This document shows positions 24,821 through 36,300 of a stretch of 64,000 nt of DNA, one piece after another (positions within the stretch are counted from its first letter, which is position 1; each line of letters begins with the position of its first letter). A program made the translations under genes and the position numbers. The notes below the pieces were generated by a model that made no database searches, was not told where the DNA came from, and was given only the letters and a program-made list of their open reading frames with translations. Origin of the DNA: VBAS01 sp963773465. Its GTDB lineage: Bacteria; Bacteroidota; Bacteroidia; Chitinophagales; Chitinophagaceae. The DNA lies in contig CAVZBF010000004.1 in the NCBI GenBank assembly GCA_963773465.1, forward strand, positions 1,364,001 through 1,428,000, written 5' to 3'.

Positions 24821-27703
24821 ATGAAAAGAATAATACTGCTGCTGTGCGTTTTCTTATTTTCAATTTTTTGCCACTCACAATTATTAAGCTGGACACCCGA
24901 ATTTCCAAAGGATAATGATAATGTAACGATCACTGTCGATGCAACGAAAGGAAACCAGGGCTTATTAGGTTTTGTGGGAAATGTTTATGTACACGTTGGT
25001 GTAATTACAAATTTAAGCACCGGGCCTACCAATTGGCGTTATTCAAAATTTACATGGGGCTCAACTGAAGCGGCTGCACTTGCAACTTCAGCCGGAACAA
25101 ATAAATGGTCCTATACGATCAATAATATTCGAACTTTTTTTGGTGTACCTGCGGGTGAAACCATATTGAAAATAGCAATACTCTTTCGTGCGGGTAATTG
25201 TGCAGATTGCCAGGCACAGCGAAATGCTGATTTCAGCGATATGTATGTGCCGGTATATGATAATAGTCTTGCGGTTCGGTTCAATCTGCCATTGATGCAG
25301 CCTTTGTACAATCCCATCCCTGAACCGATCAATAAAATGGTTGGAGAAAATATAAATATAACGGGTGTTGCAAGTGCTGCATCAAATATGCGGTTGTTGT
25401 TAAATGGAAATGTCATTCAAACCGCAAACAACGTAACATCCATCAATGCAAATCCAACATTAACCGTGGCTGGCGCCCAAACTTTAGTTGTAGAAGCAGT
25501 GGTTGGAGCGGTTACAAAAACTGAAACAATAAATTTCTTTGTTGCCAACACACCAACCGTGGCTGCATTGCCACCCGGCGTAAGAGATGGAATAAATTAT
25601 GAGGCCGGAAATACATCGATAGTTTTGGTGTTATATGCGCCGGGTAAAAATCGTGTTTCCGTTATTAGTTCTTTCCCCGGCGGCAGTTGGAACGAACAAA
25701 CAACAAATCAATTAAACAAAACACCTGATAATAATTCTTGGTGGATCCGTATCACCGGGCTCACACCGGGAACTGAATATGCATTTCAATATTTAGTGGA
25801 TGGGCAATTAAAAATTGCTGATCCATATTCAGAAAAGATCCTTGACCCGAATAATGATAATAGCATACCTGCAAGCACTTATCCTGGTCTTATGCCTTAT
25901 CCATCTCAAACCACAGGCATAGTAAGTGTAGTGCAGACAAATGCGCCTGCTTATACATGGCAGGTACCCACTTTTACAAGACCTGATAAACGTGGCCTTA
26001 TCATTTACGAATTATTGTTAAGAGATTTTTTGTCGGCGCATGATTGGAAAACATTAAAAGATACGTTGAGTTATTTCAAAAGATTAGGGATAAATGCAAT
26101 TGAAATAATGCCATTTAATGAATTTGAAGGAAATAACAGCTGGGGATATAATCCTGATTTCTTTCTTGCACCTGATAAATATTATGGACCAAAAAATTCT
26201 TTGAAAGAATTCATTGATTCATGCCATTCAAAAGGAATAGCGGTGGTGATGGATATTGCATTGAATCATGCAACCGGGCTTTGTCCACTGGCGGCATTGT
26301 ATTGGAACAATTCAACAAACCAGCCTGCAGCGAATAATCCCTGGTTCAATGTGTCAGCCACGCATCCTTATAACGTATTTAATGATTTTAACCATGAGAG
26401 TCTTGCTACGCGTTATTTTACCAGTCGCGTGGCGGAGCATTGGCTCACGGAATATAAAATTGATGGCTTTCGCTGGGACCTGTCCAAAGGATTTACACAA
26501 AACACTCAATGCGGTGGAAGCACCACCAATGAAGCTTGCATCGCAGCTTATCATGCAGACCGTGTCGCCATTTGGAAAAGGTATTATGATACGATGCAAT
26601 TGAAATCGCCGGGCAGTTATTGCATACTGGAACATTTTGCTGATAATACAGAAGAGATCGAACTATCAAATTATGGAATGTTGCTTTGGGGAAATAGCAA
26701 TTATAATTTTTCTGAAGCGGCAATGGGATGGCTAAGCAACTCCAATTTTGAATACGGAATATTTAAAGTAAGAAACTGGACACAACCGCATTTGATTACT
26801 TATATGGAAAGCCATGATGAAGAAAGAATGATGTATAAGAACCTGCAATTTGGAAATGCATCAGGCACCTACAATACAAAAGATCTTTACACCGCTTTAC
26901 ATCGAATGGAAATGAATACTGCATTCTTTACCATGATACCCGGGCCGAAAATGATCTGGGAGTTTGGTGAATTGGGTTACGATTACAGCATAAATCATTG
27001 TACCAACGGAACGGTTAATAACGCCTGCCGTCTCGATCCAAAACCAATTCGCTGGGATTATATGCAAAATATCAGTCGCCAAAGATTGTTTGACATTTAT
27101 TCAGCATTATTAAAACTCCGGTTCCATCCTTTATACAAAAACGGATTTTTAACTGATAGAGTAACACAGAATCTTGCCGGCGCATTTAAATGGCTGCAAT
27201 TAACAACGGATACCTCTAATATTTGTGTTATCGGAAACTTTGATGTGAATACAACAACGAATACAGTCACATTTCAAAATGCGGGTACATGGTATGATTA
27301 TTTAAATGGAAATACTATTACAGCTACTGGTACTCCGCAAACTATAAGTTTACAACCCGGAGAATTTCATGTTTATCTCAATCGCAATGTTACCAATGTA
27401 GTGACAACACCGGTAACCAATATCAACAATCAACCGGCCACATTTAAAATAAATGTTTATCCAAATCCATTGATTGAAAATGGCATCCTTGAAATTCAAA
27501 ACGAGGAAACCGGTACCGGGGAAATGCAATTATATAATGAATCAGGTCAAAGAGTCTTTGAGAAATCATTGGGAGTGCTTGTAAAAGGTGTGCACAAAAT
27601 TCCGCTTGATAAAAATGAAAGAAAATCTTTTTCACCGGGAATTTATTTACTTCGCATTTCTGTAAAGAACAGCGTTCAGACTAAAAAGATTTTAATCTAC
27701 TAA
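24821..27703 (+). CDS. secreted GH13 alpha-amylase family enzyme with T9SS sorting domain
   Basis: Secreted alpha-glucan-active enzyme, 960 aa. Signal peptide residues 1-19; N-terminal beta modules (about 20-250); a CBM48/E-set-like domain (about 260-345, VLVLYAPGKNRVSVISSFPG); then the GH13 barrel. Catalytic motifs: region I MDIALNHA (about 478), region II GFRWDLSKGF (nucleophile Asp about 552), region III CILEHFADN (acid/base Glu about 603), region IV MESHDEERMM (Asp about 664). The C-terminal T9SS type A domain starts KINVYPNPLIENGILEIQN. The product is probably a malto-oligosaccharide; the linkage is uncertain. A palindromic operator lies upstream and the Nudix-type regulator starts 18 bp downstream. 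Confidence 0.9.
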   Translation: MKRIILLLCVFLFSIFCHSQLLSWTPEFPKDNDNVTITVDATKGNQGLLGFVGNVYVHVGVITNLSTGPTNWRYSKFTWGSTEAAALATSAGTNKWSYTINNIRTFFGVPAGETILKIAILFRAGNCADCQAQRNADFSDMYVPVYDNSLAVRFNLPLMQPLYNPIPEPINKMVGENINITGVASAASNMRLLLNGNVIQTANNVTSINANPTLTVAGAQTLVVEAVVGAVTKTETINFFVANTPTVAALPPGVRDGINYEAGNTSIVLVLYAPGKNRVSVISSFPGGSWNEQTTNQLNKTPDNNSWWIRITGLTPGTEYAFQYLVDGQLKIADPYSEKILDPNNDNSIPASTYPGLMPYPSQTTGIVSVVQTNAPAYTWQVPTFTRPDKRGLIIYELLLRDFLSAHDWKTLKDTLSYFKRLGINAIEIMPFNEFEGNNSWGYNPDFFLAPDKYYGPKNSLKEFIDSCHSKGIAVVMDIALNHATGLCPLAALYWNNSTNQPAANNPWFNVSATHPYNVFNDFNHESLATRYFTSRVAEHWLTEYKIDGFRWDLSKGFTQNTQCGGSTTNEACIAAYHADRVAIWKRYYDTMQLKSPGSYCILEHFADNTEEIELSNYGMLLWGNSNYNFSEAAMGWLSNSNFEYGIFKVRNWTQPHLITYMESHDEERMMYKNLQFGNASGTYNTKDLYTALHRMEMNTAFFTMIPGPKMIWEFGELGYDYSINHCTNGTVNNACRLDPKPIRWDYMQNISRQRLFDIYSALLKLRFHPLYKNGFLTDRVTQNLAGAFKWLQLTTDTSNICVIGNFDVNTTTNTVTFQNAGTWYDYLNGNTITATGTPQTISLQPGEFHVYLNRNVTNVVTTPVTNINNQPATFKINVYPNPLIENGILEIQNEETGTGEMQLYNESGQRVFEKSLGVLVKGVHKIPLDKNERKSFSPGIYLLRISVKNSVQTKKILIY

Positions 27704-27721
27704 TAGCCACGACTTATTGTT

Positions 27722-28450
27722 ATGACTGCTGAGACATTAAAAAAACTGAAGACGGCCGAATCGGAAAAGATCAGTCATATTGATTATTTCAAAATTGCGA
27801 TATCAGTTGACTGTGTAATCTTTGGTTTTGAGAAGAAAGAGCTCAGGGTGTTATTGATCAAATCAGATCTTGAAGAGTTTGCAGGAAAATGGTCGTTGCT
27901 TGGCGATCTTGTGAAGATCGATGAAGACCTTGATAGTGCGCCTTACCGGGTGTTAAGAGAGCGAACAGGTTTGGATGATGTATTTCTTCAGCAGGTAGGA
28001 AGCTTTGGCGCTATCAATCGCCATCCTTCGGGTCGTGTGATCACTACTGCATATTATTCACTCATCAATATTCGTAATCACAAATTAAAAATTACCGATA
28101 ACGAAGCGCATTGGCATTCGCTTAAGAATCTGAAAGACCTTGCTTTCGATCACAAAGAGATCATTGAAGCCTGCCTGCAAAGATTGCGGATACAAATAAT
28201 GGATGAGCCGGTAATTTTTAATTTACTTCCGGAAAAATTTTCATTGAGGGAGTTACAGGATCTATACCAGGCTATTTTAGGAATAAAGTTGGACAGAAGA
28301 AACTTCAGAAAGAAAATTGCATTGAAAAAATGGCTCGATGATCTTGATGAAATGGAAGATGATGTGCCTCACCGTCCCGGCAAACTTTATAAATTAAAAA
28401 CCGGGTTGAAAAGTAATAGTCTTGAAGAAGTAGCAGAAAAATCTAAATGA
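27722..28450 (+). CDS. Nudix-type (NrtR/AraR-like) transcriptional regulator
   Basis: A 242-aa protein with a Nudix-fold N-terminal domain (about residues 20-155) and a winged-helix C-terminal domain (FSLRELQDLYQAILGIKLDR, RNFRKKIALKKWLDDLDE), the NrtR architecture. The Nudix box (GDLVKIDEDLDSAPYRVLRE) lacks the paired Glu of active hydrolases, so it is likely a ligand-sensing, non-catalytic domain. In Bacteroides the related AraR controls sugar genes (established). It lies 18 bp after the GH13 gene and before the first susC. It is the best candidate to bind the YGTGT-N7-ACACA palindromes at three carbohydrate promoters (inference). Confidence 0.85.
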   Translation: MTAETLKKLKTAESEKISHIDYFKIAISVDCVIFGFEKKELRVLLIKSDLEEFAGKWSLLGDLVKIDEDLDSAPYRVLRERTGLDDVFLQQVGSFGAINRHPSGRVITTAYYSLINIRNHKLKITDNEAHWHSLKNLKDLAFDHKEIIEACLQRLRIQIMDEPVIFNLLPEKFSLRELQDLYQAILGIKLDRRNFRKKIALKKWLDDLDEMEDDVPHRPGKLYKLKTGLKSNSLEEVAEKSK

Positions 28451-28658
28451 GGTTTAGACTAATAAAATAACATAGCTAGATTTTCCCCTGTCGATAAATA
28501 CTATCACGTTTTGGAGCAGCAATTAAAAGAACAAAGAGCTCTAATAGTTTTCAACCCATTTTTGCTAATGATTGTTTGTACTGTAAAGTCTTATAATTCG
28601 TTGAGGAGGTAAAGATTAAATAAAAAAAATAGGTTGGAAATATTGTTGAATTAATAAT

Positions 28659-28675
28659 TGTGTCTAAATTACACA
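28659..28675. promoter_or_regulatory. 17-bp palindromic operator before first susC
   Basis: TGTGTCTAAATTACACA, with arms TGTGT and ACACA. It shares TGTGTCT-N4-TACACA with the site at 54694-54710 and lies 42 bp before the preferred start codon of the SusC protein, against 43 bp at the second susC. Confidence 0.7.
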
Positions 28676-28717
28676 CCCAAAGTGTATTTTTTTTATTCAC
28701 GATAACTACTAATGCTT

Positions 28718-31681
28718 ATGTCCTGCAAAAATCTGCTAAAACCAGCGGCTGTTATTTTACTGCTATTCGTATCGCAGTTAGTGATGGCCCAAGACCGAGT
28801 CATTACCGGTAAGGTAACTGACTCTAAAGATGGCACTCCTGTCGTAGGCGCTACAATTCAGCCTAAAGGCACCAGGACTGGAACTGCCACAAAAAATGAC
28901 GGTACATTCAGTATCTCAGTTGGCCCGAATGTTACAACCCTTGTGATCAGTTCTGTTGGTTTCGCTACACAGGAAGTTTCTATTGAAGGTAAAACTTCCG
29001 TCGACGTTTCATTTGTTGCAACTGGTGGCAACCTTAATGAAGTGGTAGTAACCGGTTATGGAACTGCACGAAGGAAAGACCTTACTGGTTCCACTGCCAG
29101 TGTGAGGGAAAAAGATTTTAATAAAGGAGTCTATACTGCACCTGATCAATTAATTCAGGGTAAGGCTGCCGGTGTCATGGTAATTAATAACACAGGGCAA
29201 CCGGGAGGTTCAACCACTGTAAGGATTAGGGGTAGTTCCTCCATTCGTTCTGGCAACCAGCCTTTGTTTGTTGTCGATGGAGTTCCACTATCCGGTGGTT
29301 CTGCCCGACCAGGTGGTAATGGTGCTGAGTATGGAAATGATGGTGGCAATCCTCTCACCTTCATCAATCCCAGCGATATTGCCAGCATCGAAATATTAAA
29401 AGATGCGTCGGCAACTGCCATTTATGGATCAAGAGGCGCGAATGGGGTAATTTTAATTTCTACTAAAAGAGGGAGATCAGGTGCTGCTACAGTAGATGTA
29501 AACGCTTCTGTAGGAGTTTCCAACGTGCTGAAAAAATTGGAAGTTTTAAATGCCAGTGAATACAGGCAGGCTTTAAAAGATTATTCTATTACCGGTGGTG
29601 ATTTCGGCGGAGATGTGGATGCATTTGATGCCATTACCCGTACAGCCATCACACACAATTATAATGTGGCTGTTGGGGGTGGAAATGAAAATGCGCGGTA
29701 TCGCATTTCTGCAGGATATCTTAATCAGGAAGGTGTGGTAGAAAATTCCAGGCTAAATAAGATATCAGCGAGCATAACAAGCAATTTCAGATTTCTGGAA
29801 AGTAAAAAATTGGGGCTTGAAATGAACGTGCTTGTTACGCAGGCCGATGAGAAAATAGCTCCCATTTCAGCTTTTGTTGGATTTACCGGTAACTTAATAT
29901 CACAGGCACTTCAATGGAATCCTACACATCCTTTGGTTAAACCCGGAACAGATTCAGCATGGATCGATCCTGCAGTCGGGTCTACTACTATTAACCCGCT
30001 TGCGCAGTTAAGGTATTTCGACGATAAGGCAAAGGTTAATACTATTATCGCAAGCTTCGCTCCATCGTACAAAATAACAAACGACCTCGAGTATAAATTC
30101 TTATTCAGTATGAACCGCCAGGTCGGAAATAGAAAAGGAATGGTGAACAGGCTGTTGAATTTTACAGGTACAGTAGATCGTGGTAGTGCTTTTATAGGAA
30201 ACCAGGAACAAACGAATACACAGATCACAAATACCTTAAACTTCACCAAACAAATAAGCTCGGATTTGAATTTGAATGCAGTTGCTGGTCATGAGTGGTT
30301 GACTTTTGATTCAAAAGGAAACGGCATAAGGGCCCTGGATTTTGCAAATGTTGGGTTAGCTTATTATAACATTATGCAATACTCAACCCAGACGAGCAGG
30401 GATGTGTTTTCTTTTGCCAATCCCACTACTGAATTGCAATCTTTCTTCGCCCGGGCTATTGTAAATTATAAGGATAAGTATTTGATAACAGGAACGTTCA
30501 GAGCGGATGGTTCTACCAGGTTTGGTGAGAACAATAAATACGGTTATTTCCCTTCCGTAGGCGTTGCCTGGAATATATCCAAGGAAGATTTTATGGCATC
30601 TAATAATCTCATAAGCAATTTGAAATTACGCCTGGGATGGGGACAAACCGGTAACCAGGAGTTTCCTTCCGGTGCGTCATTGGACAGGTTTGGGCTTGGT
30701 CAGCAAAGCATTTCCCAGACAAACTATGGTAATCCCGATTTAAAATGGGAAACATCAACAACAACCAATGTGGGAATTGATTTCAACGTTCTTAAAGATA
30801 GGTTGAGCGGGTCAATTGATTATTTTTACAAAAAGACTACCGACGTATTGTTTGAACAGAATATTGTTCAACCCGCACCCGGTGGAAAGATATGGATCAA
30901 TTTAGACGGATACGTTTTAAATAAGGGTCTAGAAATAATGTTAACAGCTGCATTGAAAAGAAGCCAGGACGTTAATTGGAATCTCAGTACAAACATTTCG
31001 TTCCTGGATAATACTGTAAGCGGTGTAAGAGGTTTTTATGAAACCGGTGCACTTAGAGGACAAGGTTTTTCTAACGTGGTAGCTCAAAGAGTGGTCGCCG
31101 GGCAGCCATTAAATGTATGGTACCTAAGACAGTTTGAAGGCATTGATAAAACCACAGGTCAAAGTGTGTATACTGATGCAGGAAATACACTGTTTTACTC
31201 TGACAGCCCTAATCCTGACGTGCTTTTAGGCGTATCTACAGATTTTACTTATAAGAAGTTTACGGCAACCATTAATATGAATGGTACGTTTGGTCATTAT
31301 ATATTCAACAACACCGCAGCTTCGGTATTAGGAATAGGTAATTTGGGAACCAGAAATATTGCGAAAGATCTGCTTGGTGGCGACGTTAAAGAAGCTCTTT
31401 CCAATGCTCCTGCTCCATCTACGCGTAACCTGGAAAAAGGCAATTACGTTAAATTGACGAATGCAACGATTAGCTATAGGGTAGGTAATTTGGGAAAAAG
31501 CTTTAGGAACATTAATATTTCACTTACTGGTCAAAACCTATTTGTTATTACGAACTATACAGGTTTTGATCCGGAAGTTAATACAGATGGAGGTGTCGGC
31601 GGAATACCTTCAATCGGTATTGAGTATATACCGTATCCTTCAGCCAGATCTATTATCTTCGGGATAAGTTTTTCATTATAG
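28718..31681 (+). CDS. SusC/RagA family TonB-dependent outer-membrane transporter
   Basis: Outer-membrane importer that works with a SusD lipoprotein. Signal peptide (MSCKNLLKPAAVILLLFVSQ), a carboxypeptidase-like regulatory domain (ITGKVTDSKDGTPVVGATIQ), a TonB-box-like stretch before the plug (LNEVVVTGYGTARRKDLTG), the plug (SSSIRSGNQPLFVVDGVPLS) and the family signature ASIEILKDASATAIYGSRGA, then the beta-barrel to the C-terminus. An in-frame ATG six bases upstream (28712) is possible; I prefer 28718 by match with the second susC, whose sequence around the ATG is nearly the same (GCTTATG). The ligand is probably an oligosaccharide released by GH13 (inference). Confidence 0.92.
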   Translation: MSCKNLLKPAAVILLLFVSQLVMAQDRVITGKVTDSKDGTPVVGATIQPKGTRTGTATKNDGTFSISVGPNVTTLVISSVGFATQEVSIEGKTSVDVSFVATGGNLNEVVVTGYGTARRKDLTGSTASVREKDFNKGVYTAPDQLIQGKAAGVMVINNTGQPGGSTTVRIRGSSSIRSGNQPLFVVDGVPLSGGSARPGGNGAEYGNDGGNPLTFINPSDIASIEILKDASATAIYGSRGANGVILISTKRGRSGAATVDVNASVGVSNVLKKLEVLNASEYRQALKDYSITGGDFGGDVDAFDAITRTAITHNYNVAVGGGNENARYRISAGYLNQEGVVENSRLNKISASITSNFRFLESKKLGLEMNVLVTQADEKIAPISAFVGFTGNLISQALQWNPTHPLVKPGTDSAWIDPAVGSTTINPLAQLRYFDDKAKVNTIIASFAPSYKITNDLEYKFLFSMNRQVGNRKGMVNRLLNFTGTVDRGSAFIGNQEQTNTQITNTLNFTKQISSDLNLNAVAGHEWLTFDSKGNGIRALDFANVGLAYYNIMQYSTQTSRDVFSFANPTTELQSFFARAIVNYKDKYLITGTFRADGSTRFGENNKYGYFPSVGVAWNISKEDFMASNNLISNLKLRLGWGQTGNQEFPSGASLDRFGLGQQSISQTNYGNPDLKWETSTTTNVGIDFNVLKDRLSGSIDYFYKKTTDVLFEQNIVQPAPGGKIWINLDGYVLNKGLEIMLTAALKRSQDVNWNLSTNISFLDNTVSGVRGFYETGALRGQGFSNVVAQRVVAGQPLNVWYLRQFEGIDKTTGQSVYTDAGNTLFYSDSPNPDVLLGVSTDFTYKKFTATINMNGTFGHYIFNNTAASVLGIGNLGTRNIAKDLLGGDVKEALSNAPAPSTRNLEKGNYVKLTNATISYRVGNLGKSFRNINISLTGQNLFVITNYTGFDPEVNTDGGVGGIPSIGIEYIPYPSARSIIFGISFSL

Positions 31682-31698
31682 TATAAAACGCTTTTTAT

Positions 31699-33249
31699 AT
31701 GAAACATAAAAAAATTATATTGAGTTTCTTAGTAGTTGCGCTGGTTACTTTTTCCTGCACGAAACTAAATGAGAGATTCAGAGGTGAGCTGCAGGGTAAT
31801 GTGACTAATGTTACAGCCGCTCAATTGCTGACAAGTGCGTATCAATCCATTCAAGGTACCTTTCAGGGAAATGGTAATCTGATTTCTTCAGCGCAGGTTA
31901 CTTCTGACGAAACAATTGTGCCTACCCGTGCAGGTGACTGGGATGATAACGGCCTCTGGAGATCATTGTTCCTGCATTCCTGGAATGCTGATCACAGTTT
32001 CCTGACAGGTGCATTTAATAGTTTATTGGGAGCACAGTTCGCTGCATCGAATGTATTGGAGTTTAGTCCTTCTCCTCAACAAGCTGCGGAAGCCAGATTT
32101 CTCAGAGCTTTATCAATGTATTGGGTGTTAGATGGCTGGGACCAGGTGCCATATAGAGAAGATCTGAAGAATTATAAAATACTTCCAAAAACCCTAAAAG
32201 GGACAGAAGCTGCTGACTTTATTATTAGCGAATTAAATGCTATCATGGCTACACTACCCGATGGCTCGCCTACAACTGCATTCGTGGCAAATAAAGATGG
32301 CGCACGGGCTTTACTGATGAAGATCTATTTAAACAAAGGCGTATATGGAAACAGGGCTACTCCTACTTTTCCTGCAGCTGATATGACCCAGGTTATTACG
32401 CTGGCCGACCAATTAATTAATAGCGGTAAATATGCATTGAATGATAATTTCTTTGATGGCTTTGCTCCCGATAATGATGTGAAGTCAAAGGAAAGCATCT
32501 ACACGTTATTAAATACCGGCACTTCCGCAAGAGGTTCTGATGCAATGCGTGGGTTTACATATATGGTAAATCATTACAACATGAACCCGGGTGGATGGAA
32601 TGGCTGGTCAACACTATCTGATTTTTATGATAAGTTCCAGGCAACCGATCAGAGAAGAGGAGTTGCTTATACCTACCCTGGGGCACTTCCAAATCCAGGG
32701 AACAGGGTAAATGCTGGATTTCTAATAGGACAGCAGTATGATTTAACTACTGGTGCAGCCCTCAATGCCAGGAACCCGGCTTCGGCTCCGTTGGTTTTTA
32801 CTAAGGCAGTGAAAATAAGAGAAACCGATCCTAATACTTTGGAATTAGCAGGAGTACGGGCTGTCAAATATGTCTTCGATTATGGAACCAGTGGAGATTT
32901 TAAAAAGAATGATTATGTTATGTTCCGATATGCTGATGTTTTACTAATGAAAGCAGAAGCCATGTTAAGGTCAAACAATGCGGCCGGTGCTTTAATTATT
33001 GTAAATACCATACGTGCAAAGAGAGGTGCGACACCATTAGCAGCTGTTGATCTAAATGCCCTGCTTGATGAAAGAGGAAGAGAATTGTATTGGGAAAGCT
33101 CCAGAAGACAAGATCTTATACGATTTGGAAAATTCTTACAGGCCTGGCAGGAAAAACCAGCGGATGCAGGCACCAAGACTCTTTTATTCCCTATCCCCGG
33201 CAGTGCGTTGGCGGTTAATCCGAATCTTACTCAAAATCCCGGCTATTGA
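31699..33249 (+). CDS. SusD/RagB family nutrient-binding lipoprotein
   Basis: Surface lipoprotein that lids the SusC channel, 516 aa. Lipobox at FSCTKLNERF (Cys about residue 20). The helical TPR-rich N-terminal part (AARFLRALSMYWVLDGWDQV; YREDLKNYKILPKT) and the C-terminal RagB part (ADVLLMKAEAMLRSN, ANTIRAKRGATPLAAVD-like segment, and LFPIPGSALAVNPNLTQNPG) are typical. It follows susC by 17 bp in one operon, which ends at the terminator 33277-33307. Intact. Confidence 0.92.
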   Translation: MKHKKIILSFLVVALVTFSCTKLNERFRGELQGNVTNVTAAQLLTSAYQSIQGTFQGNGNLISSAQVTSDETIVPTRAGDWDDNGLWRSLFLHSWNADHSFLTGAFNSLLGAQFAASNVLEFSPSPQQAAEARFLRALSMYWVLDGWDQVPYREDLKNYKILPKTLKGTEAADFIISELNAIMATLPDGSPTTAFVANKDGARALLMKIYLNKGVYGNRATPTFPAADMTQVITLADQLINSGKYALNDNFFDGFAPDNDVKSKESIYTLLNTGTSARGSDAMRGFTYMVNHYNMNPGGWNGWSTLSDFYDKFQATDQRRGVAYTYPGALPNPGNRVNAGFLIGQQYDLTTGAALNARNPASAPLVFTKAVKIRETDPNTLELAGVRAVKYVFDYGTSGDFKKNDYVMFRYADVLLMKAEAMLRSNNAAGALIIVNTIRAKRGATPLAAVDLNALLDERGRELYWESSRRQDLIRFGKFLQAWQEKPADAGTKTLLFPIPGSALAVNPNLTQNPGY

Positions 33250-33276
33250 TATTATCATAACATTTAAACTTTACTT

Positions 33277-33307
33277 AAAAAGGCCATTTGAAAAGATGGC
33301 CTTTTTA
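33277..33307 (+). terminator. intrinsic terminator after susD
   Basis: AAAAAGGCCAT (33277-33287), an 8-nt loop, ATGGCCTTTTT (33296-33306). The G/C core with flanking A and T runs makes it bidirectional. It closes the susC-susD operon; the VCBS genes follow from another promoter or by read-through. Confidence 0.8.
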
Positions 33308-33351
33308 GTTTTCAGTTATACTGCTAGCTTGCAGCACATGCTCTCTTCCGT

Positions 33352-36300
33352 ATGAAACGAGGTATTGTTATTTTTTGCATTTGCATTGCGATCACTCATT
33401 TTTTTTCTTGTAACGAAGAAAAAAAGCAATCAACTCTTTTTACCGTCGAAGAAAACACAGGCATCAATTTTATTAATAAAGTTGAAAACACCAAAGACTT
33501 CAATATTTTCACTTACCGGAATTTTTATAATGGTGGCGGAGTAGCTATCGGAGATATCAATAACGACAGCCTGGCCGACGTGTTTATGACTTCCAATATG
33601 GGGGCGAATAAGCTTTATTTAAACAGAGGAAATTTTACGTTTGACGATGTTTCAATAAAAGCAGGAATTGAAGAAAAAGGAAAATGGAATACTGGCGTAG
33701 TAATGGTTGATATTAATGCCGATGGCTGGCTTGATATTTATGTTTGCAATGCGGGTATTGATAAATGGAAGAACGGGGATGGCAATAAGCTTTTTATTAA
33801 TAATCATGACCTGACATTTACAGAAAAAGCCATCGAATACGGATTGGATGAAAAGGGATATACTACCCACGCTGCTTTTTTTGATTATGACCTTGATGGT
33901 GATCTTGATTGTTATATTCTGAACAATAGTTTTATCCCTGTAAATACATTGAATTATGAAAACAAAAGAGAGCTTCGTGCGGAAGATTGGCCGGTAGAAG
34001 ATTTTGTAAAAGGCGGCGGCGATAAATTATTGCGAAATGATGACGGGCACTTTCATGATGTGAGTAAAGAAGCAAATATTTATGGCAGTTTGATAGGATT
34101 TGGACTCGGTGTAACAGTGGGGGATGTAAATGGTGATCATTATCCTGATCTCTATATCTCAAACGATTTTTTTGAAAGGGACTATTTATATATCAATCAG
34201 CAAAACGGAACATTCAAAGAAGATCTTCCACAATGGATGGAGCATACAAGCCTTGCGTCCATGGGTGCCGATATTGCTGATATAAATAATGATGGTTATC
34301 CGGATATTTTTACTACAGATATGTTGCCGCCAGACGATTACCGGTTGAAATCAACTTCTGCCTTCGATGGATATGATATTTATCGCCGGAAAGAAATACA
34401 GGGATTCTATCATCAATTTCAGCAAAACGCTTTACAGGTAAATAATGGCAATGGAAAATTCCTGGAAACAGCTTACTTCAGCGGTGTTGCCGCCAGCGAC
34501 TGGAGTTGGGGAGCCCTGATGTTTGACGCCGACAATGACGGGATGAATGATATCTATGTTTGTAATGGTATTTATAAAGACCTGATCGATCAGGATTTTA
34601 TTGACTTTTTTGCCAACGATATAATTCAGAAGATGGTAATGACTGGGGAGAAAAAAGAAGTGCAGCAAATCGTTGACAGTATGCCTTCAGTTCCCATTTT
34701 AAATAAAGCATTTCGAAATAATGGCGGTCTTAAATTTTCTGACGAAGGAATGAACTGGGGATTTACACAACCATCATTTTCCAATGGTGCTGCGTATGGC
34801 GATCTTGATAATGATGGCGATCTGGATTTGATAGTGAGTAATGTTAACATGCCCTCCTTTGTTTACCAAAACCACAGCCGTGAAATTTCGGGCAATAATT
34901 ATCTCGGCATTCAATTAAAAGGAAAAGAGAAAAATACTAACGCTATTGGCGCTTTGATAAGAATATTTACCGGCAATGAAATTATTAGTCGTGAAGTAAT
35001 TCCCAACCGCGGATTTCAATCAAGTGTTGATTATAAAAATGTCATTGGCCTGGGAAATAAAACTGTTGACTCCATTATTATAACATGGCCTGACAGAGAA
35101 GTAACTAAAATTCCAAGACCGGAAATCAACAAAGATCATTTCATTCGGCAACCCGATAAAAAAGATTCAATTGCAGCACCAACCATTGTTGACTCTTCAT
35201 CTCTTTTTGTAAAACAGGAAACCGTATTTGCAAAACATACGGAAAATGATTTTGTGGACTTTTATGTAGAAAGAAACATTCCCGTAATGCTCTCCAAAGA
35301 AGGGCCCAGGGCCGCCACTGCTGATGTAAATAACGATGGGTTAACTGATATTTTTATTGGCGGCGCAAAAGGCCAGCCAGGGAGTTTGTATTTGCAAACA
35401 TCATCAGGATTTGTAGCCAAAAAATCCGCCGCATTCGAAAACGACAAAGAGTATGAGGATGTGGCTGCGGTCTTTTTTGATTGTGATAAAGATGGGGATG
35501 CAGATCTGTTTGTTGGCGCAGGCGGAAATAATCTCCCACCGCGCCACAATTATTTACCGCACCGGCTTTACAAAAACGATGGCAACGGAAATTTTAATAA
35601 CGACACCACTGCTTTTACGGGAAATAATTCAAATATCGCAGTAGCGATTGCCGAAGATTATGACGGTGATGGTGATCTTGACCTGTTTGTCGGCGGCAGA
35701 AGCCTTTCTTATAACTACGGCGTGGAACCGGAAAGCTATATCTATGAGAACGATGGAAAAGGACATTTCAAAGATGTAACAAAGCAATTAAATCCAGCGG
35801 TCAGTAATATCGGAATGGTTACCGGTGCTGTATGGACAGATGTGACCGGCGATAAAAAAAATGAGCTGGTAATAGTTGGTGAATGGATGACGCCACGAAT
35901 ATTTTCATATATCAATGGGAAGATGAATGAACTGGCTACCGGCATGAATAACATGTTTGGCTGGTGGCAGTCTGTAAACGTTGCAGATCTTGATGGTGAT
36001 GGTGATAATGATCTTGTGCTTGGAAATTATGGGAATAATTTTTATCTCCGTCCCGATCAACAGCACCCGGTTAAGCTTTGGATGAATGATTTTGATAAGA
36101 ATACATTAACTGATAAAATTTTTTCAAGAACAATAAATGGAAAAGATGTCCCTGTCTTTTTAAAAAGAGAGTTTACGGACGCGTTACCATCATTGAAAAA
36201 AGAAAATCTAAAACATCATGAGTTTGCTAAAAAAACAATGCAAACTCTTTTTGAACCGGCTTTAGTAAAATCTGCAACTGTAAAAACATTTAATTACAGC

